Shown piece by piece: positions 9,170-20,364 of a stretch of 64,000 bases of DNA. A program made the position numbers and the translations under genes. The notes below the pieces were generated by a model. That model was not told the DNA's origin. It worked only from the letters and a program-made list of their open reading frames with translations, and searched no databases. The stretch covers positions 124,001 through 188,000 of the forward strand of contig NBIV01000032.1 of NCBI GenBank assembly GCA_003194525.1. Direction: 5' to 3'. Origin of the DNA: Gracilariopsis chorda (lineage: Eukaryota > Rhodophyta > Florideophyceae > Gracilariales > Gracilariaceae). Positions within the stretch are counted from its first letter, which is position 1, and the number at the start of each line of letters is the position of its first letter.

Positions 9170-10577
9170 ATGAGTGCTGGGCTTTCCGCAAGACCATCGT
9201 TTTTCGAAGTTTACGCAGCTGAGCAGCTGAATAGCACCTTGAGACCTGCATTTCGATATGTTTTGGAAGTGCTATCACTCCGCAATCCATCTCTTGTAAA
9301 ACTCGCTTCGTGGTCTGATGAAATCTTTTCTGGATTACTACTAGTCTTGGAGTCCTCACAACTGCGCCGAGATTCTGCCCTCCTTTCCGAGTCTTTCTAT
9401 TCCCTGCGTAGGTCTACAAGAAAGTCGTTTGAATCGAAAACCATTGATTTGCCCTTGTCAACACACCATGTACTAGGTTCTATTCTATACGCCATTATTA
9501 TTCCACACATTCGAACGAAGTTGGATGCTTGGTATGCTACGAGAACTGGAGGAGCCGCTGCTGCTATGCTTCAAGACACTCAAAATACACGCCACCCCAC
9601 ATATTCAAGTCAGGTGAGCAGCACTAGTTCCCAAAATCGTTCACGTCCTCGGGCACTTCGCCTGGCCTTGGATACACCGATCTTGTCGAAGAAGAGATTA
9701 CGAACTGCTGTCTTAATGCTGATTCGTCTCCCTCAAATTGCGACAAGCCTGTGTCGAAGACTAGTTAGATACTTGAAAAGCGAAGCCTTTTCACGACTTC
9801 TGATGTTCTACTATCCGATGATTCGAGCGGTGACAGATGGGATCAATATGATGTTTGGGGTACTCTATCTATACGGGCATTCGCGCTATTACAACTTATC
9901 CCTAGCACTTCAAGGGCTTATTCTAAGAAGAGTGAATGATACAGATCTTCTCGACTTTTCCTCCATTTTGTCTAACTCATCCAGCGATGCATCAAATAAC
10001 GCGTCAGATCTAATTACCAACATACTTGGAAGGATAGTCAGTGTTCTACGTATAGCATTCTTCACTAGCATATTTGGATTTCGCTTCCTCCAATACTATT
10101 ACGCTGCAGAGGTATGTCAAAGCTTGTTCAATACAGAGTTCTCGCATCGTTTTTCAATGCTTTCTGACTAGTTATGGCTTTTATGCATGGTATCGCGATG
10201 AACAGGCTGCCGCCCCGAGGGACACAGGTTCAACCGTGCCACCACCCGATCCTCTTCAACCTGCGCGTGGCGTTGATAGGGAACTTGCAATGGCCCCCGG
10301 AAAGTGTCCAATCTGTCACCAAGAACGTACAAACCCAACTGCATGTGTAAGTCCAATCCACACACAAAACACCACCCAACGCATGATACTACGGACACAA
10401 CCGTCTGACCTTCACATGGAAATCATGAGCTCGTTTTCACAGACAACCTCCGGATACGTTTTCTGTTATTTGTGTATAGTGTCACATCTGCAGCAGACGA
10501 AAAAGTGCCCCGTCACTTTAGCCCCAGCCACGGTGAATGATCTGGTTCGTGTTTATGACAACGCGGGCGGATCATGA
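9170..10577 (+). CDS. PEX12: peroxin-12, peroxisomal RING subunit (two introns)
   Basis: Three exons, 9170-10111, 10206-10346 and 10443-10577, give 405 residues. The N-terminus (PSFFEVYAAEQLNSTLRPAFRY) is the PEX12 opening. DEIFSGLLLVLE and SESFYSLRR follow, then hydrophobic segments ending in FGFRFLQYYYAAE. Intron 1 (94 nt, GTATGT...AACAG) and intron 2 (96 nt, GTAAGT...TTCACAG) are both phase 0. Intron 2 splits the RING, giving CPICHQERTNPTAC joined to TTSGYVFCYLC and then CPVT. That is a RING with fewer metal ligands, as known for PEX12. PEX12 works with PEX2 and PEX10 in the peroxisomal membrane ubiquitin-ligase complex that recycles PEX5. A nearer acceptor at 10136 would make intron 1 only 25 nt, and one at 10171 breaks the frame, so 10205 is preferred. 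Confidence 0.9.
10112..10205 (+). other. PEX12 intron 1
   Basis: A 94-nt intron with donor GTATGT and acceptor AACAG. It contains a plausible branch region (TTCTGACTAG). It is chosen because the next exon then stays in frame with the Pro-rich linker and RING. Confidence 0.65.
10347..10442 (+). other. PEX12 intron 2
   Basis: A 96-nt intron with donor GTAAGT and acceptor TTTTCACAG. Its length is a multiple of three and it has no stop in frame, so retention would insert 32 residues into the RING rather than truncate the protein. Confidence 0.75.
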
Positions 10578-10795
10578 GTCACCAGAATCCCATACGGGCA
10601 GTGATCGTTTACAGGTCTTGGCGATGAAACTGGTTGGCCTTGTATGATCCTGGCGGAGAAGACTGAAAGGCCAAACCACGGTGACATACTTGTGTACAAT
10701 GGCTTTCAAAAGAACCCAACTTGTCCTCCTGGATCGGACAGCTACGAAGGTACACGTAGAAAGGGATGTAAGCACAAAATGAGCGCTTTGTACAT

Positions 10796-12046
10796 TTATG
10801 ACGCCTGTTTCATGCTTCGTAGCCACTGGCGATATGCAATTACGTTCTCTGCAAAACGATACACCTCTATTTCGTGCTTCAAACGTCGTTCTATTTCTCT
10901 GCGTGTAGACAACGGTAAGTTTTCTGCAAGCTGAGATCTCCGCTTGTGACTGTTCTGGTTTGCATGAGAATGCCTGGTCTCGTTCTTCTCGCGGTTTGTC
11001 CATCGCGCATATGGAACCATGTACTCGAAAAGTGTATCCAAAGCTCTGCTAATATTCTTTTGGGAGCCAAGAATATGGGTGGAGCAAAGGTTATTCTTTG
11101 CCTTTTCCGCCATTTCCTTGGCGTTGATAATTCTAAATGCCTTGGGTTCTCCAACCCCCCGGAATATGGGTTGAATACCCGAAAGCTGGTGCAAAACCCC
11201 ATAGAAGTGAAAGGAGAATCCAACATTGTCCTTCTCCATCCAGTTCCCATCATCGTCGTAAAACCCTCTATTGAGGATGGATGACGCATTAGTCAGTTCA
11301 CGTTGCACAGAAGCACCCGACATCCATGAATCCCAACCGCTAGTATTTGGACGAGTTTTCACCATCATAAGGGCAAACTCAAACATGCTCATAAACCGTT
11401 CAAGAGGGTCCCGCAAGACAGTCATCGATACGACAGGACTGTCAATCTCATCGCGTAATGCATATGTCACGTGCCCGCGAAGACTGCGACATGCTCCTCT
11501 TTTGTAGAGCATTTCCTTCTGCTTCACGTCGTTTTCCTTCCATGCTCGAAATCCTTTTTCCTCTATTGAGTTCAGCGAGAAATGATGAGAGGTTTTGAAG
11601 CTGGGTTCGTACTTGTGAAGAGTGTAACGATTTCCGTCGAATAGGAACTGACATGGAAGTCCTTTGGTCTTATTTGCGTACTGCAGTACAACGTTATATA
11701 CCAATGTCCCAGCCGTCTTCGGAATGTGTAAGAAGAATAGAGTGGGAGGGCGCGAAAGACTGTTTGGAATAGGAGGTGGGGAAGGTCTTCCATTGCATGG
11801 ATCTCTTGCAGGCTCTACAGCTGTACGCGAGGAATAGATGCGTTGAAATCTGTCTGCCTTTTCATTTGTTGCAAACTTTGGAACTTCTTCCAGCGCACGT
11901 GCCCATACAGTGGTGACATTAAGGAGCAGGATAACGAGCAGAGTTGTTTGAAGCAAGAGTGGGACAGAATGCTTCGAGGATGTCAGGCGCCCTACCAGCG
12001 GGTTAAGGCGAAGAAGTAGAGTGGAAAGTAAGCATGGAAAAACCAT
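10796..12046 (-). CDS. Golgi-type carbohydrate sulfotransferase
   Basis: A 416-residue type II membrane protein. The ATG at 12046 is followed by a basic N-terminus and one membrane anchor (VPLLLQTTLLVILLLNVTTVWA, residues 29-50). The 5'-phosphosulfate-binding loop is FLHIPKTAGT (residues ~105-114). The 3'-phosphate-binding segment is VVSMTVLRDPLERFMSMFEF near residue 225. HIPKTAGT with LRDPxxRxxS is the pattern of the membrane-bound heparan-sulfate 2-O/6-O-type sulfotransferase superfamily. It would use PAPS to sulfate a glycan in the Golgi lumen, consistent with sulfated cell-wall polysaccharides of red algae. The acceptor cannot be read from the sequence. The C-terminal 60 residues are basic. 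It is convergent with PEX12, 218 bp away. No intron is needed. Confidence 0.87.
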   Translation of the reverse strand: MVFPCLLSTLLLRLNPLVGRLTSSKHSVPLLLQTTLLVILLLNVTTVWARALEEVPKFATNEKADRFQRIYSSRTAVEPARDPCNGRPSPPPIPNSLSRPPTLFFLHIPKTAGTLVYNVVLQYANKTKGLPCQFLFDGNRYTLHKYEPSFKTSHHFSLNSIEEKGFRAWKENDVKQKEMLYKRGACRSLRGHVTYALRDEIDSPVVSMTVLRDPLERFMSMFEFALMMVKTRPNTSGWDSWMSGASVQRELTNASSILNRGFYDDDGNWMEKDNVGFSFHFYGVLHQLSGIQPIFRGVGEPKAFRIINAKEMAEKAKNNLCSTHILGSQKNISRALDTLFEYMVPYARWTNREKNETRHSHANQNSHKRRSQLAENLPLSTRREIERRLKHEIEVYRFAENVIAYRQWLRSMKQAS

Positions 12047-14364
12047 ATTCCGCAAAACACAAAGATGAGCAAGAATGCGGGTAAACGCTTTTGCATTGCC
12101 AAGAAGCGTTTACTCGAAGCTCTGTTGTTGTGTCAATCGTGTAGTCGCCGAGCATCTGTGTGGAGCTAGATCAACCCGACGTTTGTAAACCGATAATCCG
12201 TAATGGACATGACGTCCATGTCCTTTCGACCTCTCTCAGTGCGTTCGTTTGAAGAGCACCGCACAGAATCAAAGTTGCAAAGCCTTTCATCACCGTGTTG
12301 CATCCGTGGTATCTTGTTTGGGACGTTAAGAGACAGCAGCTGCTAGCTTAGTGAAACGTCGCTGAATGTACCAATCATAACCTTTTACCTTTGTATACTT
12401 GGGTGCTGTGGGTGCAAATTAGATGATGCTCCAAATTAGAACAGAGTGTGTTTGCGTTTTATTGTGAGCAGTGTCGGTTTTCGACAAGACCATACAGGGC
12501 TTGTTTACGCTTTCTCCCACTATATTATTGTGGCATCAGGTGACTTGGAAGTTACTGTTGCCAAACAATTCGGAAAGACGAAGACGGGACCTTTGAACAC
12601 CTTACCGTCTTAATGTGGATGTGTGAATTCGTTTTGCAAACAAGACTTATTGCGACTCATTCTAACTTCAGGCACTAATTCTCTACTCGACAAGGTGCGC
12701 CTTGGACAAATCCAAGTTGCTTGCACTTCGGCGTGACTGTTTCCTCAACGCATAGCTTGGGGAGCGGCGAACTTGATTACGTCATCAGTTTCTCGCGGGC
12801 ACCGCGAGAAAACGATGAAGTGCTGGCAGACTGTATGCAAATCAAGACTTGTTGCCCAAAACACATGAAACTGAAGGTGCTTCATTCGCTTGCCCCCCGA
12901 TTCACTTTACTTATTATTGGCGCATCACGGAGTATTTTATCGCTTCTAGCTGTCAGATGACGTTTTAAATGTCTTGACCGCAAAATAAAAGGCTATCCCT
13001 GTGCACCCTGGCTCAAACTGGCTTGCCCGTTCCTTGGTGTAGAACGGGCCTGGGTTTCTCCACAGAGAAATAGATGCACTATGCTGCTGATTTCGTGGAG
13101 TTTTTCCTCCAGTTTCGGCCTGCAATGAGTTTATAAAACTAGCAAATATGTGAAGAAGAACTTTGCCTATCACGGTCTGTTGTGCGATATTGGAAGAACG
13201 CGATAGCATGGCTTCTATTTGGTTGGCGACACCAATGTGATATAGTCGGTGGGCGGTACGTATCGTTTCCTATTAGAACCAACGTGTGGCATCGTCGGCT
13301 CGACTAGGGTTTTATCGGCCTAGACCAGATGGTCACGGGTTGTACACGTACACGTATAGGGATAACACTTACCTTGTCACATATCACTTGTAATGTCAGT
13401 GTAGGCAAACAGTGCGGAGTCGCTAGTACGTGTACACTGTGTTTCTACGTGTCCTGGAGGCGAACGGTTTCTCTTCCTCCAATGCAGAGCTTTTCGTGTG
13501 CACAACAGCACAAGTGTACATATTCCATTCTCTCACTGGCTGATGTGAAGAGCTGAACGCCGAAACCAACGACTTCTACCCGTGGTATGCATCCCTGACG
13601 CCTTTTTGAAAGGTACGTTATGCAGGATGACCCCCAACCGCAGTGACATGTCACGAATGATACGTGTACGAGATGAAGTTTGATACAAGGGTAAAGTAAG
13701 TCTCACCACCTCTGCGTGTGAAGTGACCGGTTTGTCGCTTTTTGCAAGGTCCGATGTAATTTTTTAGTAAAAAGTTTACGATTACGGATAGCGCCTACCG
13801 CACCGTTGTACACGTACAGTAGAAGCTTCCTTTCGTCCTAGTATTTTAATAGTCCCTTAAGGGTTCACCATTTACACGTATAAGAGTCACGATGTTACTG
13901 TACCACTTAAGGTTACAAGATCTGTGATGCACTGCCCGTTTCTCCTGCACACTTCAGTCACCAATCCGGTACAGCCATAGAGTTACGAGGGTAAAAGAGC
14001 AGAATAGGATAACCAGACGTCAACGAATGACATCGGATCGTGTGTTGGTTACGTCAGATCCTACTAGTGCTTTGGCCTCATTTAGTGCTCTTTCTATGGT
14101 GATACCAAATCTACATTCAAAGTCCTACAAAAGCGGTTGGAAAGACACGCCAAGTCGTTTTGCTTGGCACATTCGAAAACCATTCACCTTCTCCAAAGCG
14201 CCGTTTGTCTTTTTGTATCTCTTTGACAAGGTGTTCCATCTTCGACTCCAAAAGGTCTCACTCCGTCTCTCAATCGTTCCGTCCGAAGGGAAAGACGGTT
14301 AGCTTTCCGAAATCCCAAAGCGCATTAGTACACTGAAACCGTGTGAATTCTTCCAATTCTAAAC
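12047..14364. other. large intergenic region, no supported gene
   Basis: About 2.3 kb between the divergent sulfotransferase and first metallo-beta-lactamase-like genes. Open frames on both strands (for example 14027-14302 plus, 91 residues from an ATG, and 12946-13209 minus) have no recognisable motif, and I do not call them genes. AC-rich and GTACACGTACACGTA-type short palindromes occur near 13336 and 13808. The 14.0-14.36 kb part presumably carries the promoter of the downstream gene. Confidence 0.5.
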
Positions 14365-15513
14365 ATGGCAAAAACCATCACCGTTTCGGCACTTCTCAGC
14401 CTCGTTCTGGTGTTGCTTTTCGTGCACCACACCAGCGCAACTGCCACCAATCGCACCGATCTTTGTCCCGCAGTCGCAGAGTGCATCGAAAAACTTGACG
14501 ATGGTCAACAGTGCGATGTTTTACCAGTTCCTCCCGCATCACTCATCCCCCAAATTTCACCTGGTCCGTTCCGCCTCACCTTGCTCCGCTCTGGTGTGTG
14601 GTCCTATGAAGACGGAGCATATGTATCGCTCATATTGTACCGAAAAGGAAGGCTAGCACTTCTGGATTTTCCGGACTCCCCAAACTCTAATACCCCCACA
14701 GGTTCAATGACTCGGCTGACGGACGCAGCCATGCAAGTATTAAATGGAAGTATTCCCCATCGAATTGACATGGTCTATTCCCACGATCATTATGATCATA
14801 TCGGTGCCGCCACTCGTTTCTTCAGGTTTGCTAGGAGCACTTTTCCCAGAGCAAAGATTCTCATTTGGGGAACAACTGAAACAAAACGGGCCATCAGGGA
14901 GTCCGAATCCAAGAGAGCAGTTGTGCCAAACATTATAGTCTACAAGCGGGGTCGGACTTTGTCTCTCGGAGGTGGCCTGCGTGTCCGAATGACTATCGCG
15001 GGTGGACACTCCGGGAAAGACTTAATATTGTACATTCCTCCTTACCGTGGACAAAAGGGAATTGTCATGCACGTGGATGTCGTATACCCCGGCTGGGTCC
15101 CGTTTACAAGCCTTGGCATTACAGAAGACGTAAATGCATACCTCGGGGTTCATGAGAAAATCTTGAGATTGAACTTTGATATCTTCATTGCGGGTCATGT
15201 CCTAATTGGAACTGAAGAAGACGTGAGAAGGAATCAGGCGTACACCAGAAATTTGCTAGAGGCAGGCGCAGTTGGCGCGCGAACGGCGTCTTTAGAAGAC
15301 TTCGCAAAGTTGGGTTTCGGACGAGTTGGCGATCCGAATGCCAGAGAATTCGGCAACCTTTGGTTCGCTTTCATTCGCGTTGTGCGAAAGGCACAAGTTG
15401 ATATTTGTTCTCGTATCATGATTGAAAAGTGGGGATGCAGGCTTGCGGGACTTGATGTGATGATCGAAAGCCATTGCTTCACTGCTGTCACGCATACCTT
15501 GCTTTCTGCATAG
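14365..15513 (+). CDS. secreted metallo-beta-lactamase-fold protein, copy 1
   Basis: A 382-residue protein with a clear signal peptide (MAKTITVSALLSLVLVLLFVHHTSA). The metallo-beta-lactamase fold is shown by HDHYDH (HxHxDH, His140, His142, Asp144, His145) after MVYS. It is also shown by a later GGHSG, the bridging Asp in HVDVVYPGW and a last His in AGH. All expected zinc ligands are therefore present. Cys residues near the start (CPAVAEC...C) and near the end (CSRI...WGCRLA...HC) probably form disulfides, fitting secretion. It is the first of three tandem paralogues (16948, 20795) of almost equal length and the most divergent of them. The substrate is unknown; lactonase, phosphodiesterase and other hydrolase activities are all possible. 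No intron is seen. Confidence 0.85.
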   Translation: MAKTITVSALLSLVLVLLFVHHTSATATNRTDLCPAVAECIEKLDDGQQCDVLPVPPASLIPQISPGPFRLTLLRSGVWSYEDGAYVSLILYRKGRLALLDFPDSPNSNTPTGSMTRLTDAAMQVLNGSIPHRIDMVYSHDHYDHIGAATRFFRFARSTFPRAKILIWGTTETKRAIRESESKRAVVPNIIVYKRGRTLSLGGGLRVRMTIAGGHSGKDLILYIPPYRGQKGIVMHVDVVYPGWVPFTSLGITEDVNAYLGVHEKILRLNFDIFIAGHVLIGTEEDVRRNQAYTRNLLEAGAVGARTASLEDFAKLGFGRVGDPNAREFGNLWFAFIRVVRKAQVDICSRIMIEKWGCRLAGLDVMIESHCFTAVTHTLLSA

Positions 15514-16947
15514 GACTTCAATCCCATAGAATTGTTGGATGTAACCAGCAGACTTTGCCTCGTACGGACTTTGTCTTGGTTGTCGTGAAGGACTCACTTC
15601 TGTCCACACATTTGTCTCAGTATACTGATAAATTCTCTCCCGAGTCGATAGACGCAAGTACAGGGCTCTGATGCTTGTTGTTATTTGTGGGCTCACGCTA
15701 CTGGGGGTTTAGAATGCTAGTTCCGGAAGCGTTGTGACAGTCCTTCTCAAGAACTTCTCTCTCTAGAAGTATTCCCATATACTTCCCGTCTGATGCTTGT
15801 CTTCGCGGCCTGAGCATGAGTTGCCCGCGTATGTACCAGCTAAGCCTAAGGTTACCAAGGCACCAACGGTACCGCGTCGTTTACAACGCGACCTCGAGAG
15901 AGGGTGATAACCTATATCTCAAGAGGTTCTTGACACATATATCCGTAAAGGATTGAAGGATTCCATAGAACAAGTCCTATTTCAGACCAGAATCCATCTC
16001 CAGCTTAAAGCTCGTGAAAAAGTCACCTAGACCTTACAGAGAGCACCACGCTTAATAGCCCTTTCTCGTTGTACGTAACTTTTTATCATCGTACCTGCAC
16101 TGTTGAGGTGTATCATACAACTTGTATGATAACTCTACAGGTCGTATCAACAAGAGCGTTTCAAACCTAACTTGGTGTAGGCCCTCGGCGGTATGTGCAG
16201 ATGATTACGCTCTGTTCGGCCAATTGGGGTCTATTCCATGGCGAATTCCTAGACATGTAGTTATTTCTGACAAGCCTCAATTCTCACGACACCTATCCTC
16301 AGGATATGATTCATTGTAAGACGCTCTTATTTTGACATTGGTTGTGTTCCATCTCAGTGACCGGATATGATTATGTTACCAGAATGAATCTTTCTCCAGC
16401 TTGAAATGCATCAGCTCGCTGACACCGTCTCTGCGGCATTTCTCCGCTTCTTCAATGCAAGGATAGACAAAGCCCACTTCTGGAAACTGCTTTGTGAAGT
16501 AGGAGTGAGTATACCTCGAGGCATCCAACCACAATATCAATCTTGACATAACGTGTAGTTTCGAAACGTATCGCCAGTTCTCTAGACTATTCTTTTGCTG
16601 GCCCTGAAGATCTCGTCATCGAAGTAAATTAACCATCCAATACAAATGAAGCATTGGTACACATCAAGTGCCTTACTACGTACCGTGATTACAGCGACAC
16701 CTTTCCTCTAACAGATCAAAGTTGATTTCGACGATACAAAGAAGTTTTGGGCATTGGCTGAAGGGACTTTTTGGGTTGATCATGTCAGAATCGGGATTTA
16801 CGCGAGAGTAGGGATGGACATTTCTAACAGCTGCAGCATTTCCGAGGTCAATAAAGAGCCAGGTACTAGATCGTCTCTCCCACTTTCCGGCCAATCACCT
16901 CAACCACTATTCAGAACCACACTCCTGCATCACCAATTCTAACAAGT
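15514..16947. other. intergenic region between paralogues 1 and 2
   Basis: About 1.4 kb without a supportable gene. Short AT-containing palindromes such as CATACAACTTGTATG lie near 16111-16125. The last 250 bp before 16948 should contain the promoter of paralogue 2. I see no remnant of another metallo-beta-lactamase copy. Confidence 0.45.
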
Positions 16948-18099
16948 ATGAGTAAGATGATCTTTGTTTCCTTCGTTATCTTGTTGAGTCTTGTTCCAAT
17001 GAGCTTTGCAAGAAGCTTTTCGGTGGATTTATTACCAACAGCACATTTCTCAGAAGAATGCAAGGAAACTGTACAATGCATTTTGAAAGCCAAAGAGAAT
17101 GATACTTGCCCAACAATTCCAGTTCCTCCGGAGGCGTTTTCGGTTCCGTTCGAACCAGGAACCTTCGATTTGAAGCTTCTACGCAAAGGAGTATGGGTGT
17201 ACAATGACGGAACATACAATACTTTGATGCTCAAGGTTGCGGGGCATCTCACCCTCTTCGACTTTCCCGACGCGGCTTTGTCGACTGTTACAGAATCACC
17301 GATTACTAATGCTATCACAACGCTTTTAAACGGCACTGTTCCCAATCGAATTGATATGGTATACTCACATGCTCATCTAGATCACATTGGCTCGTCTGGC
17401 CTCGTCTTCACGTTTTTGCGAGAGAAGTATCCGAAGGCAAAAATCTTTATCTGGAGCACTTTGGAGACGTATGATGTTATCCAACGTTCTAAGTCAAACA
17501 GAAGTGTACTACCCAATGTTATAATTGGAAAACGAGGAAGAACGCTCCGAATGTCACGTTTCTTGAAGGTCCGTATGGACATTGTTGGTGGGCATACCAT
17601 CAGCGACTTGCGGATTTACATTCCTCCTTTCAAAGGCGAGCCAGGAATTGTGATGTACGTTGACGTTGTTTTTCCCCGTTACGCCCCACCTTTCAACTTT
17701 GGTCTCACTGAAGATCTCGGCCGTTACGTTCAGGCACAGAAGGATATCTTGAAACTAGACTTTGAAATTCTTGTACCGGGGCATATTGCTTTGGGAGGCA
17801 AGAAAGACTTACGTGAGAATATTGAGTATACAGAGGATGTGGTGAGTGCTGCGCGGACTGGAATTACTTCGGTGACACCGGAACAGCTTCAGGAAGCAGG
17901 TATAGGGAAAGCAAGTGATCCAAGTGCTCCGGAGTTCCGGAACGTATTCTTCCCGTTTGTTTCAGTTCTGCGTCCCCTAGAGATTGAATCGTGCTTCCGC
18001 ATCGTTGTGGAGAAATGGGGATGTAGGCTGGCAGCTGTTGATATAAATGCTAGGGGACACTGCTTTACTGCCATCAACTATGTGAACCTCGAATTGTAG
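16948..18099 (+). CDS. secreted metallo-beta-lactamase-fold protein, copy 2
   Basis: A 383-residue paralogue of the genes at 14365 and 20795. A signal peptide (MIFVSFVILLSLVPMSFA) is followed by a Cys-containing N-terminal segment (CKETVQC...C). The metal-binding motif is HAHLDH (His141, His143, Asp145, His146). GGHTISD, YVDVVFPRY and PGHIALG supply the remaining ligands. The C-terminal CFRIVVEKWGCRLAAVD and HC repeat the Cys pattern of its sisters. It is visibly closer to copy 3 than to copy 1, with long identical runs around LRIYIPPF and EKWGCRL. Secreted and zinc-dependent are inferred from motif and signal; the reaction is unknown. Confidence 0.85.
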   Translation: MSKMIFVSFVILLSLVPMSFARSFSVDLLPTAHFSEECKETVQCILKAKENDTCPTIPVPPEAFSVPFEPGTFDLKLLRKGVWVYNDGTYNTLMLKVAGHLTLFDFPDAALSTVTESPITNAITTLLNGTVPNRIDMVYSHAHLDHIGSSGLVFTFLREKYPKAKIFIWSTLETYDVIQRSKSNRSVLPNVIIGKRGRTLRMSRFLKVRMDIVGGHTISDLRIYIPPFKGEPGIVMYVDVVFPRYAPPFNFGLTEDLGRYVQAQKDILKLDFEILVPGHIALGGKKDLRENIEYTEDVVSAARTGITSVTPEQLQEAGIGKASDPSAPEFRNVFFPFVSVLRPLEIESCFRIVVEKWGCRLAAVDINARGHCFTAINYVNLEL

Positions 18100-18378
18100 A
18101 ATTGTAGGAAGTGTCCATTCTTTCGAAGTCACAGGTATAGTATTGTTGTCGCAGTGTAAAAGGCTTCGCTCAGGTGCCATACTCACGGAGGGCTTTGTTT
18201 GCATGACATGTTCTGTCATTGTTTTAAGACTTGTCATTGTATTGGAGAGTCATAACCCTTACCGCCTCTTTATCCTGTAGTTAGGTGTCTACAACTGTAC
18301 ATTTTACAGCATTGGCATTTGTGAAGTTTTCCAAAGCTCCCTGCACGCTTGATACAGACGGTCACCACCACGAACATT

Positions 18379-20364
18379 ATGCCCATCTTCGTCGAGCACA
18401 GCCCTAATATCTGCCACCACGAGTATTACTGCAGTACTATCCATCTCCAAAACTCGTCTATCACTTCTTCCACCACAGAACAAGCGCGTCGGACAGAGAT
18501 AATCGCAATGCCTCTCCAATTTTATGAGCATCTCCCACAACTAAAACCCATCGTTTTCGCATGTCCAACCACTTCCCCACAAATTCTCCAGCAGATGGCA
18601 GCGGATTTCGCACAAGCTCGCGGTTTCTCGATTGTCCAACATGACCAAACTTCTCAGCCTTCCCTGTTATGTCACCGCATTTTCAGCCGCCGCGCACTGC
18701 AATGCGTCTTATGGTCTGACCGTATCATGCGGGAATTCTGCATCGCTCTGATCAACGCGGGAGTTGTTATAGTGACGCGGAGGCAAGCGGAACAGACCTT
18801 GTCTGCTTGGTTTGGCGCTGATACCGTCAGTGCTGCCCCAATTCGTCGATCTATGCCGACAGGTGAGGTGGCTCTTCTTCTCCGCGCAAATCCTGACGTG
18901 GTGGAAAACGACGACAACGTGCTCGGGTTTCATAGAATATACCGAGATGGTGTCCCTCTTCGAAGATACATCGCCATGCTGCGCCGCCTTTGTGCAGCCG
19001 ACTTCGTATCCGCAGAAAACGAGCGCTTTGTAGACAAAGACTACTACCTGAAGAAGGTACAAGCATGGTTCGCTTCAGGTCATGCCACCGTGCTGGAACG
19101 CCATACAGGCGTCGAGTACTTTGCGCTGTTCAGATCGGGCACGTGTGTGTTAGTATCGGTCGGTGTGTATGAGGCAACGGACAGACCGTGTACCCCATTT
19201 TTTCACTTTGTCCATGCAGGCTCGTCTCTTCAGCACACATGTGGCCATGACATGCTGGGGATTGCCGACGTTGAGGGGCAGCAGGCTTTGCGTGAGATGC
19301 TTCTCGAAGTCGTACCAATTCTGGGAGGGCCGAGCATGGCGCTGATCTATGCTGTATCATCCAGTGTTGTGGCGAGCTTTCGATTTGCCAAGGTGGAGCT
19401 GTGCAGAGCAGTACACTCGACGGGAGGCAGGTTGGGTGATTTGTCATGGGTGTACAGATGTACGCCCGCATATGACGTAGTTCCGATCGCTGATGAAAAC
19501 GTTGTAGCAAAGGCAATGCGCGCCGTACATGACGAATCACTTGCAGATGATATTGCGCACTTGCTGGAGGGAGATAACGTTCCGGTAGGGTTGTTGTTGA
19601 GGTACGACGTCGCGAAAGCCGTATGCGCCATTCCACACAGCCAAGCCGTGAATCGATTACGATACGCGGGTTTGTTATCCCGGCGAGATTTGTTGGTACC
19701 GACCGCAATATATGCGCGCCACGACAAAGTGCAATGCAGCTCGATTATCCACAGCGTGGACGCCGAAGGACGGGTGGTTGGACGCAAATGGTTGATAAGA
19801 GTGATTGCACTTTTTTCACTTTGCGCAGCTGTGGTAACTGCATACCTTTTCTCGCTGGACAGGAATGTCAACAGCGCAGAGGTTTTCGGTACGGGCATTG
19901 CCATGGTGACGGTACTGTTGATCACGCTGCCACAGCTGTATGTGGAATGCATTGGAGCGGGATACTCCATCAGGGAGCTGTACCGCGGATGTGTGCCCAT
20001 GGCCGCACTGATGGAAAGAGAGGGCGTAGCATTTCTGAAGGAATGTTTGAGGAAAGGAGCGGACGTGGAAGGGGTGATCAGCGGAAGACACGGCTGCTTT
20101 CTGCTCGGAACGGCGAGGGGAGGCTTAGAAGTCGGGCCGGTGAAAGTCGATGACCTTGACGATCGATGGGACTATGGCTTGAATGATCGAGGGGTTCTTT
20201 GTCTGAGATATCGGGGGATTGTGGGCGATATGCAGGTGCGAGAGCAGGAGGTGGACGGGAAGATGTGTCGGTGGTGGCATTGCGCGGTGGTAGGGAGCAC
20301 CATTGTCAAGGGCGTGAGCAAGTGCGAGGTACTGGACAAGCTCGGACAAGGCGAGATTGGGTGA
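18379..20364 (+). CDS. unrecognised protein with two C-terminal membrane segments
   Basis: A 661-residue open frame from the ATG at 18379. A second ATG at 18508 would give 618 residues starting MPLQFYEHLPQ. I do not recognise the family. The first ~470 residues look soluble and mixed alpha/beta with scattered Cys and His. Two hydrophobic helices follow near the C-terminal third (LIRVIALFSLCAAVVTAYLF and GIAMVTVLLITLPQLYV), then a ~150-residue Gly/Asp-rich tail. It lies between the second and third metallo-beta-lactamase paralogues in the same direction, 279 bp after the former. The length and the lack of stops argue for a real gene. The sequence from 18349 to 18378 is open but has no ATG. Confidence 0.75.
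   Translation: MPIFVEHSPNICHHEYYCSTIHLQNSSITSSTTEQARRTEIIAMPLQFYEHLPQLKPIVFACPTTSPQILQQMAADFAQARGFSIVQHDQTSQPSLLCHRIFSRRALQCVLWSDRIMREFCIALINAGVVIVTRRQAEQTLSAWFGADTVSAAPIRRSMPTGEVALLLRANPDVVENDDNVLGFHRIYRDGVPLRRYIAMLRRLCAADFVSAENERFVDKDYYLKKVQAWFASGHATVLERHTGVEYFALFRSGTCVLVSVGVYEATDRPCTPFFHFVHAGSSLQHTCGHDMLGIADVEGQQALREMLLEVVPILGGPSMALIYAVSSSVVASFRFAKVELCRAVHSTGGRLGDLSWVYRCTPAYDVVPIADENVVAKAMRAVHDESLADDIAHLLEGDNVPVGLLLRYDVAKAVCAIPHSQAVNRLRYAGLLSRRDLLVPTAIYARHDKVQCSSIIHSVDAEGRVVGRKWLIRVIALFSLCAAVVTAYLFSLDRNVNSAEVFGTGIAMVTVLLITLPQLYVECIGAGYSIRELYRGCVPMAALMEREGVAFLKECLRKGADVEGVISGRHGCFLLGTARGGLEVGPVKVDDLDDRWDYGLNDRGVLCLRYRGIVGDMQVREQEVDGKMCRWWHCAVVGSTIVKGVSKCEVLDKLGQGEIG

Noticed and set aside
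12721-13209. Two open frames in the 12-14 kb spacer
   Set aside because: No ATG or motif supports them, and composition looks non-coding.
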